In this document: piece by piece, positions 18,406-25,015 of the stretch
How positions within the stretch are numbered: position 1 is the stretch's first letter
Layout: each line of letters opens with the position of its first letter
Assembly (NCBI RefSeq): GCF_900129295.1
Contig: NZ_FQUU01000010.1
Span: 114,387-178,386, forward strand
Length of the DNA: 64,000 nucleotides
Reading direction: 5' to 3'
Source of the DNA: Flavisolibacter ginsengisoli DSM 18119
GTDB taxonomy: Bacteria; Bacteroidota; Bacteroidia; Chitinophagales; Chitinophagaceae
Notes under the pieces: generated by a model
What the model was told of the DNA's origin: nothing
Databases searched by the model: none
The model's input: the letters and a program-made list of their open reading frames with translations, nothing else
Program-made: the position numbers and the translations under genes

Positions 18406-18827
18406 TTTGTGTGTTTAAAAGTGTCAAATAAATCTCGCCAATATTTGTTTGACAAAATTCCTACGTAGTGTCGACCTGAAATTGTCAGATGAATTGCAAG
18501 CCATAAAAGAAATATTCCTTGAATTTTTATATCACCTGAAGAATGTCCATTCAAAGAACCTCCGATTGAGTAATAGCTGATGATGGCTGAATATGAAACC
18601 ACTTTAAATAGTCCGAGAGTTAATGTTAAACCGAGTGCTAATACTCCAGGTTTGTGTCGCCATACAAAAAGTATATATGTTACAGTCAGCATTACCAGGC
18701 CAATATAATGTTCGTAGGAGAAAATTATGGTTGTTGTTGATACAGTCCATATCAGAACTATTGTATAAACTGTCAAGATAATTAGAGGTATAAAGTCTAT
18801 AAGATTCTTGATTTTATCCTTTGTCAT
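18387..18827 (-). CDS. Small integral membrane protein
   Basis: 146 residues from MTKDKIKNLIDFIPL; an ATG eight codons upstream runs into the attC-like site. About four membrane helices (IILTVYTIVLIWTV, YIGLVMLTVTYILFVW, GVLALGLTLTLGLFKVV, IFLLWLAIHLTI). The function is unknown. Its last codons and stop fall within the short attC-like site downstream. Confidence 0.55.
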   Translation of the reverse strand: MTKDKIKNLIDFIPLIILTVYTIVLIWTVSTTTIIFSYEHYIGLVMLTVTYILFVWRHKPGVLALGLTLTLGLFKVVSYSAIISYYSIGGSLNGHSSGDIKIQGIFLLWLAIHLTISGRHYVGILSNKYWRDLFDTFKHTKVNEQQ

Positions 18828-18856
18828 AGTTAGAGATGGTCTGACTTGCAATTACA

Positions 18857-18987
18857 GCCTAACGTTATAGCATTGGTGAAAATAGGGGATTTGATATTCG
18901 CCTGACGATGCTAAAGCCGATGCCAAATAAAGATATAAAGTTTAGCGTATGTTTGTCAGTGTTTTTGCCAATGCACACTGTTGCCTG
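18857..18987 (-). other. attC-like site with canonical GTTAGGC box
   Basis: On the minus strand the box next to the gene start is GTTAGGC, which fits the integron consensus GTTRRRY exactly; the opposite box is GGCAAC. Internally CATTGGTGAAAA pairs with TTTTTGCCAATG. The site spans 131 bases between the stop of one minus-strand gene and the start of the next. Confidence 0.6.
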
Positions 18988-19025
18988 CTGCTTTTCAACC
19001 AGAAGCTACTATTAAAGCACGTTCT

Positions 19026-19400
19026 TCAGCCAAGATTCCATTCGCTCAATTGGTCTACAGGATTCGGCAATCTGCCTTCCAGCCATTGTCTTAATATAGC
19101 TGGTGTAAATTCCTTGTCTTTCGATTCGATCACCCATGATAAGTATTCGCCTGGTCCACCATTCAAATAAGGAGCAGGCGAAACAGGGTAAAACAAAGTG
19201 GGAAGACGCTCATTTAAAGACAGATAGTTGATTACACAGCCAAATTCTTGAACAACATGCCAGGAAAGAGGGTTAACAATATCAATTTGGAACTTTACCC
19301 ACCAAAGACCATCATCGCCAATACCTGTTCCAATGGGTGATAGAATAGCAGGCACTCTGGCTAAATAATCAATTAATGGTTGAAATATTAAAGTTTCCAT
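19026..19400 (-). CDS. Cytoplasmic protein of unknown function
   Basis: 124 residues, with no signal peptide or membrane segment. Notable stretches are GTGIGDDGLWWVKFQIDI, GCVINYLSLNERLPTLFYPVSPAPY and GPGEYLSWVIESKD. I do not recognise it with confidence; it resembles small immunity-like or uncharacterised cytoplasmic proteins in pattern only. The stop codon is 39 bases from an attC-like box. The 150-base gap upstream of its start has attC-like boxes too weak to call. Confidence 0.5.
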   Translation of the reverse strand: METLIFQPLIDYLARVPAILSPIGTGIGDDGLWWVKFQIDIVNPLSWHVVQEFGCVINYLSLNERLPTLFYPVSPAPYLNGGPGEYLSWVIESKDKEFTPAILRQWLEGRLPNPVDQLSEWNLG

Positions 19401-19550
19401 GGAGAATATCTTAATAATCCGGTTCTTGGCAAAGAAGCAAATTTGTATGTTCCGTTACGCTGGCTTAGCACAGAAATTGAATTATATTTTATTGTCCAAT
19501 ATAGCACTTCAAACGCTTTTTTACTATACACATGTTACTGGCTGCCGGTT

Positions 19551-20048
19551 TCAGTCAAGAATTGGAAATCCTAAAGAGATTTTCCACGTTTTTATGTAGG
19601 AGTATTTAAATGTCCCTAAATCTTTTACAGGTTGCAATGCATCCTCAATTTGCCTATGGTTGGAATACATAAAGTCTGTGATTTTTTTCACTGCTTTTTT
19701 GTCTTTCACCAAGTACAAGTTTCGAGCATTGCCGCCTTTAATTGGTTCTAAGGAGATAAGTTTGCCGTCGAAATAGTCAAAGTGAAAAGTGCTTCGTTTT
19801 CTTGTAAGTTGATTAGTAAAGGTTATTGTTTCATTTTCCGTGTCAATGACTAAAAAGTTAGAGTCAAAGAATAGACGCCCAAAGCCTCCTAACAAAATTA
19901 TAAGCGCTACAAGAAATAAAATAAGGCCAGCAAGAGTAGTATTGTGAAATCCGAAAACCAAAAAATAGATAATAGCAGATATGCCGCCAATCAATGAAAT
20001 AACTGTTAGCCAATAACCAAATGTTCTAAATTTTCCTTTTATTACCAT
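19551..20048 (-). CDS. Membrane protein with short cytoplasmic PH-like domain
   Basis: 165 residues. Two adjacent membrane helices (residues about 12-32 and 38-58) are followed by a soluble part, NFLVIDTENETITFTNQLT...STFHFDYFDGKLISLEPIK, a beta-rich fold like small bacterial PH domains. The function is unknown. An attC-like site lies 44 bases upstream of the start. Confidence 0.5.
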   Translation of the reverse strand: MVIKGKFRTFGYWLTVISLIGGISAIIYFLVFGFHNTTLAGLILFLVALIILLGGFGRLFFDSNFLVIDTENETITFTNQLTRKRSTFHFDYFDGKLISLEPIKGGNARNLYLVKDKKAVKKITDFMYSNHRQIEDALQPVKDLGTFKYSYIKTWKISLGFPILD

Positions 20049-20092
20049 TTCAAAATAACATCTTAGCTTGTTGTAACTCCTGTTAGATTAAC

Positions 20093-20226
20093 GCTAACGC
20101 TGAAGGTTTTCCCGCAGTGCAGGTAGCCTGTACTACACCAGCTACAGCCTAGTTCTGTCTTTAAATAGCGGTTTACACTTTAAAGATAATTCACAGCCTG
20201 TATGCTCGGCAACATGGGTGTTAGCC
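20093..20226 (-). other. attC-like site overlapping a stop codon
   Basis: The gene-proximal arm GCTAACGCTGAAGGTTTTCC aligns with the reverse complement of the distal arm (GCTAACACCC.AT.GTTGCCGAGC) and both then reach CAGG. The distal GTGTTAGCC box contains the TAA stop of the gene at 20221-20835, a common feature of compact gene cassettes. Confidence 0.65.
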
Positions 20227-20835
20227 ACCTTGAATTCTTATGAAACTATTGCTTCCACTTTTGAACTGTCCCACGATATATTCTGCCTCAAGAATTAATA
20301 GTAAGGCATCATCTTTATCTTTTCTATGCCTAAGCATCTTTGGGTCGTTGCTAATAATGTTTGAGTAATAGACCTTTCGTTGATTTATATAATAACTTGC
20401 CTGATAATGAGTTTTATACATGACTTTATTTGACAAATCCCTGGTATCTTCTTTGTCAGTAAAGGAAAGCAACGCTTCCGGGTACTGCTTTATATCGTGT
20501 GATAAATTGAAGTCATTATGCTTCACCAAAATAAGTATGGGGGTGGAATTATTATAATAGTAAACCGTCATCTGTGTGCCTCTATCATCTTGGTCTAACC
20601 TCACTACTTTATAAACTGAGTCAGACTTTACGTAAAAAGCAAGAAAACCTACACCCCTTTGACTAAGAAGTCCAGTGTAAAAACATGAAAGAGAAGAATC
20701 CTTATCAATTCTTCCAGATGACTGACCTATTTTATTAACAAGCGTATCAGCACCTGGTAGCACTTGACAAATTAGCTGTGAACTGAAAGTAGCAGACAGA
20801 AAGAGCAATAACGTTATAGCTTTGGAGCACTTCAT
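20221..20835 (-). CDS. Exported protein of unknown function
   Basis: 204 residues with a signal peptide (MKCSKAITLLLFLSATFSSQ; the Cys at 3 is not a lipobox). The mature protein is mixed alpha/beta, with VGFLAFYVKSDSVYKVVRLD and KDDALLLILEAEYIVGQF. No family was recognised. The stop lies inside the downstream attC-like site, and the start is 8 bases from the next site, which is interrupted by an IS derivative. Confidence 0.55.
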   Translation of the reverse strand: MKCSKAITLLLFLSATFSSQLICQVLPGADTLVNKIGQSSGRIDKDSSLSCFYTGLLSQRGVGFLAFYVKSDSVYKVVRLDQDDRGTQMTVYYYNNSTPILILVKHNDFNLSHDIKQYPEALLSFTDKEDTRDLSNKVMYKTHYQASYYINQRKVYYSNIISNDPKMLRHRKDKDDALLLILEAEYIVGQFKSGSNSFIRIQGG

Positions 20836-20842
20836 AAGTTGC

Positions 20843-21157
20843 GTCTAAAGTGAAAAAGCTTTGTTCAGTGGTTGCACCTAAACTTTGCCTTTGACCAAAT
20901 GTATTATAGAAAGTCCAAAGCTGAAAACTTGCTTTTCAGAAAGCATTGGTGCAAGCATTCATGTAAAAGTGAAGCCTACCTTCTTAAATTCGGAGGTAAG
21001 TTTTGAAAAACGGATTGAAGGTATTATCAGCTGTAAGGAAAACTACTGTGCAGCAACGAAAGCCAGCAACACCAGAATATTTGGAAAACCCTTGAAAGTC
21101 AACGTAACTTTATGAGAACAACCAGCTATCTCTTTACATAGGATACCCTTGTTGGCG
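20843..21157 (-). other. attC-like site interrupted by an IS derivative
   Basis: The gene-proximal arm is GTCTAAAGTG, then AAAAAGCTTTGTTCAG and GGTTGCACC. The distal arm is GGTGCAAGC, then the 191-base insertion, then TTGTTGGC. Without the insertion the site is about 125 bases, like its neighbours. The insertion point is after the AAGC of the inner box and before the GTTG outer box, the same as in the site at 24844-26449. Confidence 0.55.
20953..21143. mobile_element. Internally deleted IS1111/IS110-type element (191 bases)
   Basis: The left 55 bases match the left end of the intact element, from ATGTAAAAG through the AAATTCGGAGGTAAGTT ribosome-site region. The remaining 135 bases match its right end from CGGATT through CTTTACATAGGA. 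The transposase and the candidate guide RNA are deleted; the junction is near 21005-21013. It keeps both ends, so it could have been moved by an intact copy. Confidence 0.8.
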
Positions 21158-21780
21158 GTTCGGCTTTCGTTTTTCAAGGTCTTCAACTCATTTTTAGTAA
21201 TCCAAAGTTCGTGTCCAACTGTGTCGGTTATGTCTCTATATCTTATTATGTCACCAAGAAATTTGGAGTTGTCGAATTTTGTCGGCTTAATGACTGCGAA
21301 CTCGTAAAAGTGGTCTTCGTGTCTTCCAAGTTTAATGTTGTCAAAATAAATGGTATCGTTTTGAACTCTAAATGTCCCTTTAGTTTCTGTCACACCAAAA
21401 CAAACCTTTCTCTCGGTGAATGTGAAATTGTGTTTTAGTTTTAGAATTGTCATACAATTAGCTGCTCCTTCACGTTGAGCTACAAGAACATCGTTTCCTT
21501 CAAGTTTGTCAAAGTCAACAAGTCCGAATGGTTTATAGAATGTCAATAATAAAACTGCTGTCAACAGTCCAATATTTATAAACCTGCTTTTTTGTTTAAA
21601 ACGTTCTTTAATAACGAAATAAATTTGTCGCAGTAGAACAATAGCAAGTCCGAAAAACACTGCAGCCAATAGAAGAAAAGCTGGAAACGCAAACAGTCCG
21701 AGTTTCCCTTCCCAATAATAAGTCGTATTAACCAACAGAAAGAAGGCAACTGTCGTTATGATTAGTCGTTTACTTTTCAA
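21043..21780 (-). CDS. Membrane protein of unknown function with IS-derived C-terminus
   Basis: The frame gives 245 residues. Two membrane helices (LIITTVAFFLLVNTTYY and LFAFPAFLLLAAVFFGLAIVLL) and a third near 70-88 are followed by a beta-rich part (NCMTILKLKHNFTFTERKVC, DTIYFDNIKLG) of the kind seen in small envelope proteins. The last 33 residues or so (from ILCKEIAGCSH) are encoded by the inserted IS derivative, so the native protein was shorter and probably ended in the interrupted attC-like site. Confidence 0.55.
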   Translation of the reverse strand: MKSKRLIITTVAFFLLVNTTYYWEGKLGLFAFPAFLLLAAVFFGLAIVLLRQIYFVIKERFKQKSRFINIGLLTAVLLLTFYKPFGLVDFDKLEGNDVLVAQREGAANCMTILKLKHNFTFTERKVCFGVTETKGTFRVQNDTIYFDNIKLGRHEDHFYEFAVIKPTKFDNSKFLGDIIRYRDITDTVGHELWITKNELKTLKNESRTANKGILCKEIAGCSHKVTLTFKGFPNILVLLAFVAAQ

Positions 21781-21808
21781 AGTCGTGTAGTGTGTCGTTG
21801 AAGCTGAC

Positions 21809-21944
21809 CGCCAACGGGAAGGGGATTTAAGCAGTATGGGAATTTGGAATACTGCTGTTTCACCCTTTATCCCAAAGCAAAATAGAAATTGTTTTGTTCA
21901 AAATATATTCTTCTGCCCATATTGCTTGAAGCCCATGTTAGCAG
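21809..21944 (-). other. attC-like site (one of the clearest)
   Basis: The gene-proximal arm CGCCAACGGG continues into GGGATTTAAGCAGTATGGG. The distal arm GCCCATATTGCTTGAAGCCC leads to ATGTTAGCA; its reverse complement, GGGCTTCAAGCAATATGGGC, pairs almost throughout. Unpaired extra bases sit between the outer and inner boxes on one arm only, as in attC extrahelical bases and spacers. Confidence 0.7.
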
Positions 21945-21950
21945 AGGTTT

Positions 21951-22511
21951 TTACCAAGCTCCCAGAGGCATCATTATATATCTCTTCCAGTCAGCGCCCT
22001 CCTTCTTATAAACGAACAATAGGTTGTATCCAGCCGAATCTCCCACCATGTGGATTAAAGTCAGAAGCGCGTACCTGCCATTACGTATGAAAATAGGTTC
22101 GCTAAATTGAAAATACCCTTTGCCCACATTTTTATGGAAATACGGCCATCCCCTTTGTCTGTCATAAAGAATGGCTTGAAGTGTGTCTCTAAGAAGTCCT
22201 TTCGAGTTTTCAAACAAACTGTCTTTCCATTGCGCTCGATGGCGACTTTTGAGTTTTTGTAGTACAATTTCATTATCGGCTTTTGTAAGAAAGAGTTTAT
22301 TCATCTTGGTCTCTTGATCTCCTCCAGACAACTTGCCCGTTATTATGACATTTTGTGCTTCAGAAAAAGAGAGTTCAGATCGCAAGTAAATAAGTGTCCC
22401 TGTGTCCTGCCACCGTCTCATGGCATCATAAGTTATTTGGTTGGAAATATCTTGTCCAGAGCTTTGATGGCTTGCTAGTATGAATAAAATGATTGCAGTT
22501 AGGGTTCTCAT
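21951..22511 (-). CDS. Exported protein of unknown function
   Basis: 186 residues with a signal peptide (MRTLTAIILFILASHQSSGQ). The mature part ends in a two-strand motif, RNGRYALLTLIHMVGDSAGYNLLFVYKKEG, seen in several uncharacterised Bacteroidota secreted proteins. No catalytic motif is evident. The ATG follows the upstream attC-like site by 8 bases and the stop is 6 bases from the next site. Confidence 0.55.
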   Translation of the reverse strand: MRTLTAIILFILASHQSSGQDISNQITYDAMRRWQDTGTLIYLRSELSFSEAQNVIITGKLSGGDQETKMNKLFLTKADNEIVLQKLKSRHRAQWKDSLFENSKGLLRDTLQAILYDRQRGWPYFHKNVGKGYFQFSEPIFIRNGRYALLTLIHMVGDSAGYNLLFVYKKEGADWKRYIMMPLGAW

Positions 22512-22519
22512 AAAGTCAC

Positions 22520-22654
22520 TGCTAACGGAACGAGGCTTTAAGCAGTACGGGCATTCCGTGCTTCTGCTGCCTCACTTAATTGCAAAAGTAAAATAGCTAT
22601 TCTTTCGCTGAAAACATATTCCTCCGCCCGTATTGCTAAAAGCCTGCGTTATCA
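22520..22654 (-). other. attC-like site (clear long palindrome)
   Basis: The arm GGCTTTAAGCAGTACGGGC, preceded by TGCTAACG plus GAACGA, pairs with GCCCGTATTGCTAAAAGCC followed by TGCGTTATCA. About 18 of 19 inner pairs match apart from small offsets, and the bases between the outer and inner boxes are unequal on the two arms. Confidence 0.7.
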
Positions 22655-22661
22655 CACGTTT

Positions 22662-23180
22662 TCATTCGCCTTGGTGTATCCAGATATACTTTTTGCCGTT
22701 CCAGTAAATGATACCACCTGCAAGAGCTGCTCCATCCTCATAATCTTCTATGATAATACCAGGTCTTGCCAATTTGATTTCTTTGCTGCCTAATATGTCA
22801 CCGCTTTCTTTGTCAAATTGGGTCTCATAAGCGGTCTTTTTTGTGTAAATTTTCCACTTGTCAGCCCACTTGAAATCTTTGTCGCCACTGCCAAATGCAG
22901 TTCCTGCACCAAACAGAAAGTGTTCTCTTGTCCTGCCATGAATCAGAAGAATGCCTTTTCTTTTAGTTCCTTTCTCAATCACCAGAACAGCAATGTCCTG
23001 CGTGGCATCACCGCTGAAATCTGCTTGCAGAAACGAAGGTTTGAGAAATGAAGAAATGTCGTACTTCTTGTCCAGTCCTTTACTCTTTATAGCATCAGAA
23101 AACCAAGTCGGCAATGTTGGCGTTTGGCTGTGTCCAGCAATGAGCGTCACAAGAAAAATTATCAATAGGAACGGTCTCAT
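22662..23180 (-). CDS. Exported protein with FG-GAP-like integrin repeat
   Basis: 172 residues with a signal peptide (ending IAGHSQ). The segment FLQADFSGDATQDIAVLVIEKGTKRKG resembles the calcium-binding D-x-[SN]-G-D..D-[IL]-A repeat of FG-GAP/VCBS proteins, and GIIYWNGKKYIWIHQGE closes the protein. A role is not known. It is flanked on both sides by clear attC-like sites, so it forms a complete cassette of about 530 bases plus site. Confidence 0.6.
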   Translation of the reverse strand: MRPFLLIIFLVTLIAGHSQTPTLPTWFSDAIKSKGLDKKYDISSFLKPSFLQADFSGDATQDIAVLVIEKGTKRKGILLIHGRTREHFLFGAGTAFGSGDKDFKWADKWKIYTKKTAYETQFDKESGDILGSKEIKLARPGIIIEDYEDGAALAGGIIYWNGKKYIWIHQGE

Positions 23181-23189
23181 AAAATGAGT

Positions 23190-23334
23190 GCTAACGTAGA
23201 ACAGATTTCTGAAGCCAAGATATTCTGTGTTTCTTCTGCTTCACTTCTGTTCTATAGCTAATAAAGATATTGGGTTTATCGTTTGTTTGTCAGCCTTGGT
23301 TTAAGAAATCTGATGTTGTGTGCAATCGTTAGTG
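23190..23334 (-). other. attC-like site overlapping a stop codon
   Basis: GCTAACG then AACAGATTTCTGAAGCCAAG pairs with CTTGGTTTAAGAAATCTGATG followed by TGCAATCGTTAG. The distal CGTTAG box contains the TAA stop of the gene at 23329-23778. The distal arm carries about six extra unpaired bases. Confidence 0.65.
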
Positions 23335-23778
23335 AAAGGATGCCGCCATCTTACCGAGGAATTTATCTGCCTCAGGTTTCTTTTCAGGTGGGAAACTAAT
23401 GCGCAGGTGATGCATCAGTTTATCCGAAATGATTGTTTTCAAATAAAACACACCTTCATCGTCTGTGCCGCTCACCACAAACCACTTTGACTTTAAGACA
23501 GAATAAGTCACACTATTTCTTTGTAATTGATCTTTGTACTCCTGTTGCAATGCTGCCCTCGTTCCTTTGCCGAATGTTTCTACAGTCACCAATAGTGCAC
23601 TATCCAACGTGTTGTCGTAATACTGAAGTGTTCCAGATGCAACAAGAAGACCCGGCTTGAAATAAGCGGGAAGTAGAAGATGAAAACCATTCTTGTGGTT
23701 AATCGATTGCCAATTCTTTTGGGCTGAACAGAGAAAGACCAGATGAAGAGCTATAAAGAAGAAAAATAATCTCACCAT
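23329..23778 (-). CDS. Exported protein of unknown function
   Basis: 149 residues with a signal peptide (MVRLFFFFIALHLVFLCSAQ). The mature domain, KNWQSINHKNGFHLLLPAYF...FLGKMAASFH, has the layout of small secreted PsbP/DcrB-like sensory folds in which one domain ends with a K-x-x-x-S-F helix. This resemblance is structural guesswork. The stop lies within the downstream attC-like site. Confidence 0.5.
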   Translation of the reverse strand: MVRLFFFFIALHLVFLCSAQKNWQSINHKNGFHLLLPAYFKPGLLVASGTLQYYDNTLDSALLVTVETFGKGTRAALQQEYKDQLQRNSVTYSVLKSKWFVVSGTDDEGVFYLKTIISDKLMHHLRISFPPEKKPEADKFLGKMAASFH

Positions 23779-23803
23779 TAGCAGTTAGGTTTTGGATTGT
23801 ATA

Positions 23804-23937
23804 CAACAACGTTTTTTAGCTTTAAGAAGTTGCGGCGTTCATTGATACTGGGCCACAATATTGCACCAAAGCTGCATAAAGGTATTTTGTTCAGCCTTTG
23901 CAAGCAAGCCGAATTGCTTAAAGCTGCTTTTGTAGGC
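23804..23937 (-). other. attC-like site
   Basis: AGCTTTAAGAAGTTGCGGC pairs with GCCGAATTGCTTAAAGCT with few mismatches. The outer boxes are weaker (CAACAACG at one end, TTGTAGGC at the other). Spacing to the two neighbouring genes fits the series. Confidence 0.55.
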
Positions 23938-23950
23938 ATAGCTAATGTGG

Positions 23951-24301
23951 TTATTGCACCTGTAAAATGCGGAGTATCTGAACTAACAGCAGTATTGGAA
24001 TTGGTGCTGTCATCAACAAGGTCAATAATTTAATGCTCTGGCTCGGAAAATAACGCCAATTGAGCAATACTTTCCCAGCGACAAAATATGAAATCAGTGC
24101 AGATGTCAGAACAGTAGGAATAAAGAATACTATGTTGAACGAAAAATTGTGCGGTGCATAGCCTGGAACAATGCCAAATATGTCCAATCGGAAATAGTTT
24201 ACTATAAGTGCAGTTGCAACAAGGCAGTCTGCCACTATGGCCCAACGAAAAAGTCGCCGTTGATGTCGATTAGGATGATTTGCAAGATTGTTCGATGTCA
24301 T
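23951..24301 (-). CDS. Small membrane protein
   Basis: 116 residues with three hydrophobic segments (AIVADCLVATALIVNYF, FNIVFFIPTVLTSALISYFVAG, LLTLLMTAPIPILLLVQIL). The function is unknown. The start is followed upstream by half of an attC-like site that is then broken by the second MITE-like copy. Confidence 0.5.
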   Translation of the reverse strand: MTSNNLANHPNRHQRRLFRWAIVADCLVATALIVNYFRLDIFGIVPGYAPHNFSFNIVFFIPTVLTSALISYFVAGKVLLNWRYFPSQSIKLLTLLMTAPIPILLLVQILRILQVQ

Positions 24302-24336
24302 TAATTGTTCTTCAAAAATTCAGGCTGGGCATTGCT

Positions 24337-24374
24337 TGTAACGGTTAACAGCTTTATGCAGTACTGGCATTCAT
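24337..24374 (-). other. Half attC-like site ending at the MITE-like element
   Basis: TTGTAACGG, then TTAACAGCTTTATGCAGTACTGGC matches the gene-proximal arm of the other sites. The matching distal arm is absent; the 310-base element starts immediately after the arm. Confidence 0.5.
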
Positions 24375-24684
24375 TTCTTCCCCGATGAGTCACCGCTTTA
24401 GTAGCCTGCTTCTTGGAGCCTCTCATGCGGGACTCATCGGCTATCTGTGTTCCGCAATCTTTTCTTCACTCGTACAATATACCATAAAATCCCGTAACCC
24501 CTTTGGCTCCATTTGTAGTAAGTGGCAGAATTACAGCATATTCTATTCTAGGATAACTGCATCGATCAGTTTCTTAAAAAAACTAACAAAATATAATAAA
24601 AGGTAAAAGTAATTCCGGCGATGAGTCCCGCGCTGGATATCTTAAAGTTTTATCTACTGCTGCGGTGACTCATCGTGAAAAGAA
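24375..24684. mobile_element. Hairpin-ended 310-base MITE-like element, copy 2
   Basis: Nearly identical to the copy at 15938-16248. The inner repeats are better preserved here: GCGGGACTCATCGGC on the left and GGCGATGAGTCCCGC on the right are perfect complements, as are GATGAGTCACCGC and GCGGTGACTCATC at the termini. It separates a half attC-like site from the 5' fragment of a gene. Confidence 0.7.
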
Positions 24685-24823
24685 TTAGTAGGTCACAAAT
24701 TTCTTTTTTTGAACCTCGTTCATCCTTTGGGTTTGGATAACACCAGTACTTTAAATAAGTATGAAAAGCAATCGTATTTACTGCCTGTTCACCTTCTTCT
24801 CCTTGGGAATGTCGAATGTCCAT
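24685..24823 (-). pseudogene. 5' fragment of a cassette gene cut by the MITE-like element
   Basis: On the minus strand an ATG at 24823 opens a frame of about 46-50 codons, including YLKYWCYPNPKDE and KEICDLLILF, before running into the element and stopping at 24650. The YWCYPNP...KE[IL]CDLL pattern resembles the N-terminus of a widespread uncharacterised protein type that I remember as nuclease-like; this is from memory only. The start is 20 bases from the GCTAACG box of the next attC-like site, the usual cassette spacing. Confidence 0.55.
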
Positions 24824-25004
24824 TCTAGTTGTTACTAATATCTGCTAACGGTGACGGCTTTGTGCCTGTGGCGGCATTCCGTGGTTCGTCAGCCGTGAAT
24901 AAAGATATGTCGCTTATTTAAAAAACTTCAGTTGAGCCTTTGTTCATCCAGCCGCCATAGCACAAAGCATATATGTAAAAGAGTAGCTTACCCTTTTAAA
25001 ATTC

Positions 25005-25009
25005 GGAGG
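25005..25009 (+). promoter_or_regulatory. Strong Shine-Dalgarno before the transposase
   Basis: GGAGG, 6 bases before the ATG. Host genes in this window almost never show such a site, which points to a foreign or broad-host origin of the element. Confidence 0.7.
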
Positions 25010-25015
25010 TAAGTT

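Noticed and set aside
19401..19550. An attC-like site between the genes at 19026 and 19551
   Set aside because: GCTAAGCC and GTAAC boxes are present, but the arms do not pair convincingly; left as a gap rather than called.
24385..24606. A 73-codon frame inside the hairpin-ended element
   Set aside because: Begins in the terminal repeat, is not open in the same way in copy 1, and has no recognisable protein features.
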